Shown here one piece after another: positions 55,131-61,876 of a DNA stretch of 64,000 nucleotides (positions are counted from its first letter, which is position 1; each line of letters begins with the position of its first letter). The notes below the pieces were generated by a model. The model was given only the letters and a program-made list of their open reading frames with translations. It was not told the DNA's origin and did not search any database. The DNA comes from JBCCXZ01 sp965228005 (lineage in GTDB: Bacteria; Planctomycetota; Planctomycetia; Pirellulales; Lacipirellulaceae). The stretch lies in contig CBDDGV010000002.1 of NCBI GenBank assembly GCA_965228005.1, forward strand, positions 286,910 to 350,909. The letters run 5' to 3'. Position numbers and translations under genes: made by a program.

Positions 55131-55787
55131 ATGTCGCGCCTGCGGGAGTACAAACTGTTCTGGTCGGAGAACCGGCTGTCGTTCCACGACACAGGGTCGC
55201 TCGTGCCGAGCGGGCGGGCGCTGTGCCGTGAGCTCGCGAGCCGCGTGGCGGCGGACGGGCATTCGGGGCGGCGGATCTTGGAAGCGGGGCCCGGCACGGG
55301 GGTGGTCACGAGGCAGCTATTGCCGCTGCTGCGGGAGGGCGACCGGCTGACGATCGTGGAGCTGAACCCAAAGTTCGTCGCGCTCTTGCGGGAGAAGTTC
55401 GCGCCCGGCGGCGAATGGCAGCAGTACGCCGACGCCGTGGAGGTGCTCGAGATGCCGGTCCAGGAGCTGAACGGCGACGGGCGGTTCGACTACGTTGTGT
55501 CGAGCCTGCCGCTGAGCAACTTTGCGTGCGAGCTGATCGAGACGATCTTCGCGACCTTCCACCGGGTCGCGGCCCAAGGGGCGGAGCTGAGCTTCTTCGA
55601 GTACGCCGGCCTGCGGCGGGTGAAAGCGCTGGTGGTCGACCGCGCCGAGCGGCTGCGGCTGGCGGGGGTCGACCGGGTCTTCGCCGACGAGTTCGCGCGG
55701 AGCGAGTTCGGACGTCAGCTGGTGCTGGCGAACTTCCCGCCGGCTTGCGTGCACCATTTGAGCCTTGGAATTCAAGGCAAATCATAG
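55131..55787 (+). CDS. Class I SAM-dependent methyltransferase (PmtA/RsmA-like)
   Basis: A 218-residue methyltransferase. ILEAGPGTGVVTRQLLPLL (about 49-67) is motif I, LTIVELNPKFVALLREKF is the acidic-loop strand, and YVVSSLPLSNFACELIETIF is motif IV with an SLPL catalytic-type loop as in phosphatidylethanolamine N-methyltransferase (PmtA) and rRNA adenine dimethyltransferases. The start MSRLREYKLFWSENR is typical of the PmtA-like group. Substrate is therefore a phospholipid or RNA, unresolved. The stop overlaps the start of a palindromic repeat. Confidence 0.82.
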   Translation: MSRLREYKLFWSENRLSFHDTGSLVPSGRALCRELASRVAADGHSGRRILEAGPGTGVVTRQLLPLLREGDRLTIVELNPKFVALLREKFAPGGEWQQYADAVEVLEMPVQELNGDGRFDYVVSSLPLSNFACELIETIFATFHRVAAQGAELSFFEYAGLRRVKALVVDRAERLRLAGVDRVFADEFARSEFGRQLVLANFPPACVHHLSLGIQGKS

Positions 55788-55853
55788 GAACACTAATCGA
55801 CGCTAATCTGCGCTAATCCGGATTAGTGATGATTAGCGAAGATTAGTGTTCCT
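55786..55853. repeat. 68-bp imperfect palindrome with CTAATC units at 10-bp spacing
   Basis: Left arm AGGAACACTAATCGACGCTA continues ATCTGCGCTAATCC; the right arm is its imperfect reverse complement ending GATTAGTGTTCCT. CTAATC/GATTAG occurs six times at about 10-bp intervals. It begins in the methyltransferase stop codon and ends 24 bp before tsaD. Confidence 0.75.
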
Positions 55854-55876
55854 CCTTGCTTGCTCTTCTAGGGAGT

Positions 55877-56914
55877 ATGGGTTTGGTTCGCATCCTCGCC
55901 ATCGAGACGACCTGCGACGAGACCGCGGCGGCGGTGGTGACGGACCGGTTGGAGGTGCTCTCGTCGGTCGTGGCTTCGCAGCACCAGCTGCACCAGCGGT
56001 TTGGCGGGGTCGTGCCGGAGATCGCTTCGCGGGCACACGTGGAGCGGATCGTGCCGGCGATCGACGCGGCGATGCGTGAGGCGGGCGTCGGGTTCGACAA
56101 GCTGGACGCGGTGGCGGTAGCCAACCGGCCGGGGCTCGCCGGGTCGCTGCTGGTCGGGCTGATGGCCGCCAAGACGCTGTGCCTGGCGCACGGGCTGCCA
56201 CTGGTGGCGGTGAATCACCTGCAGTCGCACATCTACGCGTGCCGGATGGCGACGGGACGGGACGTGTTCCCGTGCGTGGGGCTGATCGTGAGCGGCGGGC
56301 ACTCGAACCTGTACGTGTGCGAGACGCCGACCGAGTTCCGGCCGCTGGGCGGGACGATCGACGACGCGGCGGGGGAGGCGTTCGACAAGGTGGCGTCGAT
56401 GCTGGGGCTGCCGTACCCGGGCGGGCCGGCGATCGAGGAGGCAGCGGAGGCGGGCGACCCGAGGCGGTACCGGCTGCCGCGGCCGTTGGTGGACGACTCC
56501 GAGCGGCTGGACTTCAGCTTCAGCGGGCTAAAAACGGCGGTGCGTTATCAGCTCTTCGGGCCGGGGCGGCCGCCGACCGGGGACGGAGCGGGCCTCGAAG
56601 AGCAGACCGTGGCGGACATGGCGGCGAGCTTTCAAGCGGCCGTGGCCGATTGTTTAGCGGCCAAATCGGTGCTCGCGTTGGAGCGGACCGGTTTCGACCG
56701 TCTGTGCGTGGGCGGCGGCGTGGCAGCCAACGGAGCGGTGCGTGCGGCGCTGCAGGCGGCGTGCGATGTGCGGGGCGCGGAGCTGGTTGTTCCTCCGCTG
56801 GAGTACTGCACCGACAACGCGATGATGCACGCGATTGCGATCGAGAGGTTTAACGCCGGGTTGTTTGAGGAGTTGGACCTGGATATTTCGGCGGGGGTGG
56901 AGCGGCCGGCCTAA
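55877..56914 (+). CDS. tsaD: tRNA N6-adenosine threonylcarbamoyltransferase
   Basis: A 345-residue Kae1/Qri7/TsaD protein that transfers the threonylcarbamoyl group to A37 of ANN-decoding tRNAs. Signature regions are ILAIETTCDETAAAVV (nucleotide loop), GGVVPEIASRAHVERI, LVAVNHLQSHIYACRM with the metal-binding histidines, LIVSGGHSNLYV and GGTIDDAAGEAFDKVASMLGLPYPGGPAIE. The start at 55877 follows GGGAGT at short spacing. Length is normal. The 68-bp palindrome lies just upstream; whether it affects expression is unknown. Confidence 0.96.
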   Translation: MGLVRILAIETTCDETAAAVVTDRLEVLSSVVASQHQLHQRFGGVVPEIASRAHVERIVPAIDAAMREAGVGFDKLDAVAVANRPGLAGSLLVGLMAAKTLCLAHGLPLVAVNHLQSHIYACRMATGRDVFPCVGLIVSGGHSNLYVCETPTEFRPLGGTIDDAAGEAFDKVASMLGLPYPGGPAIEEAAEAGDPRRYRLPRPLVDDSERLDFSFSGLKTAVRYQLFGPGRPPTGDGAGLEEQTVADMAASFQAAVADCLAAKSVLALERTGFDRLCVGGGVAANGAVRAALQAACDVRGAELVVPPLEYCTDNAMMHAIAIERFNAGLFEELDLDISAGVERPA

Positions 56915-56940
56915 GGACTGCCGAACTACATTGGACGGGA

Positions 56941-57231
56941 CTAGGAGAATGCAATCGTGAGCAAGACGGTGCCAACCAACAGCAGTGGCCCAATGACTAG
57001 CAAGAATGCAATTACTTTGTTCGCCCTGCTCCACCTTTTCAATGAGCCGTCTACATCAGTCTTGTTGTAGTAGATGTCGCCTGTGAGGAGCGCGAAGCAG
57101 GTAATCCACAATAGTGGAACGAATCCAAGAGTGATGAAGTGAACCAGCATCAAGATGCTGTTCACGCCAGATTTTCTATACCAGGATAGATTACTGTACT
57201 TCGCGCTTCCCTCTTGTCCGACTTCCGTCAT
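56941..57231 (-). CDS. Small two-helix membrane protein, AT-richer
   Basis: A 96-residue protein with two hydrophobic segments (about 26-50, SILMLVHFITLGFVPLLWITCFALL, and 72-95, VIAFLLVIGPLLLVGTVLLTIAF) and charged ends. It is visibly lower in GC than its neighbours. The family is not recognised; a DUF4870-like layout is possible. It is convergent with tsaD and separated from the thioredoxin-like gene by a terminator. The start at 57231 is the first ATG. Function unknown and only moderately sure that it is expressed. Confidence 0.6.
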   Translation of the reverse strand: MTEVGQEGSAKYSNLSWYRKSGVNSILMLVHFITLGFVPLLWITCFALLTGDIYYNKTDVDGSLKRWSRANKVIAFLLVIGPLLLVGTVLLTIAFS

Positions 57232-57259
57232 TTACACTCTCTTTCAGTCGCGAGAAACC

Positions 57260-57294
57260 AAAAAGGCGGTGCGGGCTGCGGGGCCCGCACCGCC
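57260..57294 (-). terminator. Rho-independent terminator of the thioredoxin-like gene
   Basis: GGCGGTGCGGGC pairs with GCCCGCACCGCC; on the minus strand it is followed by TTTTT. It lies about 75 nt downstream of the stop at 57369. Confidence 0.8.
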
Positions 57295-57368
57295 GGGGTG
57301 CTTCTGCGGTGGCTCGATGGTGTCAGTTCTTAGGGTGCAGAAGCTGGAGACTTCTTCCCGTCACTAAC

Positions 57369-57887
57369 CTACTGCTGTGCGTTGCGCTGGCACGAGGGGC
57401 AGTAGGACGGGCTGCTAATCGACGAGCTGCCGCCTCGGTAGAAGGCGGTCTGGGTCACGGCGGTGTCGCTCTCGCCGGTCTTGAACTTGGCGAGCGTGGC
57501 GTCCCACTCTTCGTCGGTGAGCTCGCCGGCCTTCTTGTGCAGGATGATCGAACCGGTCTTGTCGATGATCGCCCGGAAGGGGAACTGCTCGGCGCCGAAC
57601 GCCTTGGCGACGCGCTGGCCGTACTCGGTCGTGGCGTCGATGCGGCAGAGCTGGTACTGCTTCAGCAGCTCGGCCTCGGTGTCGTCGGCGGCTTCGGTCT
57701 CGGAAGCGGCTTCTGCCTGTTCGTCGGCGGGCTTCTCGAGCACGACCAGCAGCGGCCGGTCGTCGTTGCGGGTGGCCTCGAGGGCCTTGCCGTAGTCGGC
57801 CTGCCAGACGACCTTCTTCGCGGGGCCGGCCTCGGCGGTGAGCGAGGTGCAGGCGATCAGTAGAGCAACAAGTAGAAATCGAGCCAC
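57369..57887 (-). CDS. Exported thioredoxin-fold protein with C-terminal CxxC
   Basis: A 172-residue exported protein with a GTG start at 57887 after GGAG. The signal (about 1-20) ends TAEAG. The main domain resembles thioredoxin-like folds: WQADYGKALEATRNDDRPLLVVLEKP, CRIDATTEYGQRVAKAFGAEQFPFRAIIDKTG and a final helix. The usual CxxC at the domain's first helix is missing; instead YCPSCQ lies at the extreme C-terminus. Such layouts are seen in planctomycete exported proteins, perhaps with redox or heme-related roles. Its own unit, ended by a strong terminator. Confidence 0.72.
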   Translation of the reverse strand: MARFLLVALLIACTSLTAEAGPAKKVVWQADYGKALEATRNDDRPLLVVLEKPADEQAEAASETEAADDTEAELLKQYQLCRIDATTEYGQRVAKAFGAEQFPFRAIIDKTGSIILHKKAGELTDEEWDATLAKFKTGESDTAVTQTAFYRGGSSSISSPSYCPSCQRNAQQ

Positions 57888-58266
57888 GGGGTAACTCCTG
57901 GTTGGGGCCGCTCGCGAACCAGTCGGCCGGGCCCAATGGGGGCCGTCGGCCGGGTGCATCCTGCGGGTAGGGTGTCCTGTGCGGTAGGCGGGGCCTGTCG
58001 TGAGGGGGCGTTCCGGCGGGGCCGCGACCGTGCGTGCAAGGGGGCACGCGACTGGGTGGGAAACGCCCTGCAACGTAGGTGGGAAATCCGTTTGCGGGCG
58101 CGGCCGGGGAGGAGACGCTGTTCGGTGCGTCTCGTGCTCCGATTAGGACGAAAGCCTAGAGGGGGTCCCGGCTGATGACAACCGTCTGGCCAAGGGGCGC
58201 AAGACTTACGGCTTGTCCGGGTAGTTGCGGCAACCTGAAAGCAGTTCGCAATCCATTAAATGAAAA
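57888..58266. other. Non-coding gap with ACTTACGGCTTGT repeat
   Basis: No gene seen. GACTTACGGCTTGT at 58203 is repeated at 58269, inside the degP terminator. The gap should hold the promoter of the gene at 57887. The rest shows nothing I can assign. Confidence 0.4.
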
Positions 58267-58310
58267 CGACTTACGGCTTGTGTTGCCTAGTTTACGGAAG
58301 CCGTAAGTCG
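58267..58310 (-). terminator. Terminator of degP, with ACTTACGGCTT stem
   Basis: CGACTTACGGCTT and AAGCCGTAAGTCG form a perfect 13-bp stem with an 18-nt loop; on the minus strand it is followed by TTTTCATTT. It starts 15 nt after the degP stop. Confidence 0.72.
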
Positions 58311-58324
58311 CCAGCAGATTGCCG

Positions 58325-59470
58325 CTATTCCGTGCCCAATTGAACCTGCAGGTCCATCTCGCGGCCCTCACGGAGGATGGTCAGCCGGACCGTGTCGCCG
58401 GGCTCGCGCTCGAGGATCGTGTCTCGGAACTGCACGCCGGTACGCATCGGATTGCCGTCAACGGCGAGGATGCGGTCGGCGTAGGAACGGTCGACCGAGC
58501 GCGTCTCGTAGATCACCCCGCCGCGCTGGACGCGTTGCTTGACCACGCGGAAGCCGCGGAGGCCCGCCTCGTCGGCGGGGCCTCCCGGCACGAGGCGGCG
58601 GACCACCAAACCCTCGGCCGTTTGCATCACGTCGATGATGCCGAGGCTGGCGCGGACGACTCGGCCGTGCTCGATGAGGTCGGGGAGCATGCTCTTGATG
58701 CGGTCCACGGGGATGGCGAAGCCGATGCCGGCGCTGTCGCCGGAGCGGGTGGCGATGGCGACGCACATGCCGATCATGCGGCCGGCCGTGTCGAGCAGCG
58801 GTCCGCCGGAGTTGCCGGGGTTCATCGCCGCATCGGTCTGGATGATCGACCGCATCTCGAAGTCCTCCACGCGGCTGGGGAGGTTGCGGTTGAGGCTGGA
58901 GATGATGCCCGTGGTGAGCGTGCCCTCGAGGCCAAACGGGTTGCCAAGGACGTAGACGCGTTGGCCGACGCGGAGGTCGCTAGACGTGCCGACGCTGATG
59001 GGGACGAGCCGGTCGGCCGGGGCGTCTATCCGCAGGACGGCAACGTCCTGCTCCTTGTCGACGCCGACCACCTGAGCGGGGTAGGACTCGTCGCCCATGG
59101 TGACCTCGATCGCCTCGGCGTCTTCGATGACGTGGAAGTTGGTGACGATGTGGCCCTGCCGGTCGACGACGGCGCCGGAGCCGGAGCCCTCGGCCTGGCG
59201 GGCGATGCGGAAGAAGTTGTCGACGATCTGCGTGGTGCGGGTGTTGATGTTCACCACGCTGGGGTTGGCAACCTGATAGACGCGGATGTTGGTCTCTTCC
59301 TCGGGCGTGGCCGGCGCCGGGCCGAGCGCCTGAGCGGACGCGCCGTCCGGAGTCACGTACGGCGACTGGGCCAGGGCGGCGGGCGTGACGCCCCCGCTGG
59401 GCAGCAAGTTGCGGCCGGCGTAGGCGCCGAGCAGGGCGAAGGCGAGGCAGAGGGCTGCGGTGCGGTTCAT
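58325..59470 (-). CDS. DegP/HtrA-type serine protease
   Basis: A 381-residue periplasmic S1C protease. The N-terminal segment (about 1-25) is a signal or anchor. The catalytic triad is His113 (TNFHVIEDA), Asp142 (DKEQDVAVL) and Ser221 (NPGNSGGPL). GNPFGLEGTLTTGIISSLNR and GIGFAIPVDRI are typical. One PDZ domain follows (about 275-380, ASLGIIDV, GLVVRRLVPGGPADEAGL), so it is a single-PDZ type like DegS or HhoA. It degrades misfolded envelope proteins. Well terminated; the SLC13 gene is upstream on the same strand after 177 bp. Confidence 0.94.
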   Translation of the reverse strand: MNRTAALCLAFALLGAYAGRNLLPSGGVTPAALAQSPYVTPDGASAQALGPAPATPEEETNIRVYQVANPSVVNINTRTTQIVDNFFRIARQAEGSGSGAVVDRQGHIVTNFHVIEDAEAIEVTMGDESYPAQVVGVDKEQDVAVLRIDAPADRLVPISVGTSSDLRVGQRVYVLGNPFGLEGTLTTGIISSLNRNLPSRVEDFEMRSIIQTDAAMNPGNSGGPLLDTAGRMIGMCVAIATRSGDSAGIGFAIPVDRIKSMLPDLIEHGRVVRASLGIIDVMQTAEGLVVRRLVPGGPADEAGLRGFRVVKQRVQRGGVIYETRSVDRSYADRILAVDGNPMRTGVQFRDTILEREPGDTVRLTILREGREMDLQVQLGTE

Positions 59471-59601
59471 GGCGTTGTTGCGGCTGAGCGCAAGGTATTG
59501 GATATCAATCGTTTAGGACCACTCAGTGTGACCGTGGGCGGGGCCCGGCGGACATCTGGTGGGTACGATTTTCGGGCTGTCCGGGTTCGACGGCAAGAGA
59601 A

Positions 59602-59626
59602 GCCGAAATCGGCCTCGGAGAGGCCT
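59602..59626. repeat. Double mini-hairpin GCCGAAATCGGC + GGCCTCGGAGAGGCC
   Basis: Two adjacent small palindromes lie 20 bp beyond the stop of the SLC13 gene; the second has 5-bp arms. They may act as a weak terminator. Confidence 0.45.
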
Positions 59627-59646
59627 CCTACAGAACAGTGCAAACG

Positions 59647-61548
59647 CTAGACCGCGAACGGGAACGCCAGCGGGATGAGCACCATCGCCGCGATGGTGAG
59701 CAGCAGCGCCAGGGGCCAGCCGGCCCGCCAGTAGTCGATGGGCTGGTAGCCGCCGGGGCCCATCACCATGAGGTTCGTCTGGTAGCCGATGGGCGTGACG
59801 AAGCTGAGGCTGGCGGCGAGCGTGACGGCGACGATAAACGGACGCGGGTCGTAGCCGGCCAGCGTGGCGATGCTGGCGGCGACGGTGATCATGATGCTCG
59901 CCACCGCAACGTTGGTGATCATCTCGGTCAGCAGCAGCGAGACCACGTAGACGATCGCCAGCAGGACATACGGCCGGATGGCAGGGCCGAGGTGGAAGAA
60001 CTCGATAGAGGATACCAGTTTGTTGGCGACCACTTCCGCGGCGCCGCTAACGCTGAGCGCCTGGCCGAGCCCGAGAGCGGCGGCGATGGTGATGAGCACC
60101 TGGAGGTCGATGGCGGAACGGGCCTCGGAGGTGTTCAGGCAGCGGGTGCCGACCATGGCCACCACGATGGCGACCGCCGCGATGGCCTGCACGCCGGGGG
60201 CGGCGAAGTTGCCCCACTCGGTCCAGGCGCCCGGCAGCAGGCTGGCGATGGTGAGCCACAAGATGAGCCCCGCGAACAGCAGGCTGGCGAGGAGCGCCCG
60301 GTCGTGCCGGCGGGCGGTGGTTTGGCCGACGCGGCTCACCAGGTAGAAGTCGCTGGAGTGGCGGTGCGACTCGGCGAACTCGTTGCGGGTCTGCAGCAGC
60401 AGGGTGTCGCCGGCCTCGAGGGCGATCGTGCCGATCTTGTTGGTGAGCCGCTCGCCGTTGCGGTGCACGGCGACGACCGCGGCGTTGTAGCGGCGGCGGA
60501 ACTGCGCGTCGCGGATCGTCTTGCCGATCAGCGGCGAGGTGCGGGAGAGCACGGCCTCGGTGAGCGTGCGGCGGATGCGGTCTTTCGGGGCGGTTTCATA
60601 GGTGTTGTCGACCGCGGGGACGAGGCCGGGGATCCGTTCCAGGTCGGCGATCGTGGTCACCACACCGGTGAAGACTAGACGGTCGCCGGAGTGCAACACG
60701 TCTTTGGGGCTGACCGGGGTGATGGCGTCGTTGTCGCGGTCGATCTCGATGAGGAACAGCCCCGGGAGGTTCCGCAGGCCTGCTTCCTGGATCGTCTTGC
60801 CGATCAGCGGGCAGGTGGAGAGGACCTGCATCTCCACGAGGTACTCGCGGCGGCGTTCGCCGAAGTCTTCGATCAGGTCGGTGCGGTTGGGCAGCCGGCG
60901 GGGCAGGGCGGCGCAGATGTACAGCGCGCCGATCAGCGCGATGGGGACGCCGACCATGCTGATCTCGAAGAACGAGAGTTCGCGGAGGGCGAGCTTGCTG
61001 AGTTGGCCGTTGATGACCAGCGTGGTGCTGGTGCCGATGACCGTGGCGACGCCGCCGCAGATGGTGAGGTAGCTGAGCGGGATGAGCACCCGCGAGGGCG
61101 AGACGCCGCGTTTGCGGCACCAGTCGACGACCACGGGGGCCATCATCGCGACCAGCGGGGTGTTGAGGACGAAGGCGGACGAAGGCACGACGGCGGCGGC
61201 CAGGCGGATGAGGGCGCCGCGTTCGGTCTCGGCGCTGCCGAGCAGCTTGTTGCCGACCCAGTCGAGGGCCCCAGTGGTGCGGAGGCCGGCCGAGGCGGCG
61301 AACAGGGCCCCGATGAGGATGACCGCCTTGCTGGCGAACCCGGCGAGGGCCTCCTCGGGCGAGATGACGCCGGCGAGGGTCACCACGGTCAGCCCGGCCA
61401 CGAAGAGGAAGTCGACGGGCGTGTTGCGGCGGAACATGCCCGCCAAGACGAGCACGGTGGTGACCAAGGCGACCCAGCCGTGGAAGTCCAGCTCGGCCGC
61501 CGGGGCGCCCTGGATCACCGACTGAAGCAGAGGCGGCGGGGTGTCCAA
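59647..61548 (-). CDS. SLC13/DASS-type transporter with two TrkA-C domains
   Basis: A 633-residue secondary transporter of the divalent anion:Na+ symporter type. Two membrane halves (about 20-200 and 410-633) surround a soluble middle holding two TrkA-C/RCK-C domains (about 225-300 and 320-395, each with SPLIGKTI- or CPLIGKTI- signatures and a DRLVFTG/DTLLLQT end). Segments such as LNTPLVAMMAPVVVDWCRKR, GVATVIGTSTTLVING, LLLTEMITNVAVASIM and SFVTPIGYQTNLMVMGPGGY are family hallmarks. TTG at 61548 with AGGAA upstream is the likely start; no ATG is near. The anion (sulfate, dicarboxylate or other) is not determinable. Confidence 0.88.
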   Translation of the reverse strand: MDTPPPLLQSVIQGAPAAELDFHGWVALVTTVLVLAGMFRRNTPVDFLFVAGLTVVTLAGVISPEEALAGFASKAVILIGALFAASAGLRTTGALDWVGNKLLGSAETERGALIRLAAAVVPSSAFVLNTPLVAMMAPVVVDWCRKRGVSPSRVLIPLSYLTICGGVATVIGTSTTLVINGQLSKLALRELSFFEISMVGVPIALIGALYICAALPRRLPNRTDLIEDFGERRREYLVEMQVLSTCPLIGKTIQEAGLRNLPGLFLIEIDRDNDAITPVSPKDVLHSGDRLVFTGVVTTIADLERIPGLVPAVDNTYETAPKDRIRRTLTEAVLSRTSPLIGKTIRDAQFRRRYNAAVVAVHRNGERLTNKIGTIALEAGDTLLLQTRNEFAESHRHSSDFYLVSRVGQTTARRHDRALLASLLFAGLILWLTIASLLPGAWTEWGNFAAPGVQAIAAVAIVVAMVGTRCLNTSEARSAIDLQVLITIAAALGLGQALSVSGAAEVVANKLVSSIEFFHLGPAIRPYVLLAIVYVVSLLLTEMITNVAVASIMITVAASIATLAGYDPRPFIVAVTLAASLSFVTPIGYQTNLMVMGPGGYQPIDYWRAGWPLALLLTIAAMVLIPLAFPFAV

Positions 61549-61876
61549 CGGCGTTCCTGGGTCGTCGTGAGGGTAAGCGGTTCGGCGGTCGCCGGGCGGC
61601 CGCAGAGTGGCTCGTCCGGCGGGTCGTGCCGGCTGCGAGGGCTGCAATGGTCGCGGGCGGCCCCGGGCGCTGGTATTGCCGGCTGGAACGGCGTGCCGGA
61701 GGGGTCGAATCTAACCAGAAAAAGTTGGCGGGTTCACCCCCGAGTGCTTAAACTAGGCGTACTCGGTGATTTACACGAATTTTCGAGGCAGCGATAGGCC
61801 ACCCCCGTCGCTGCTCGGCCCCCCCTGCATCCGGAACAGACCGGGGCGCCCCCGTGGAACTCTAGGGAGTCCTCCC

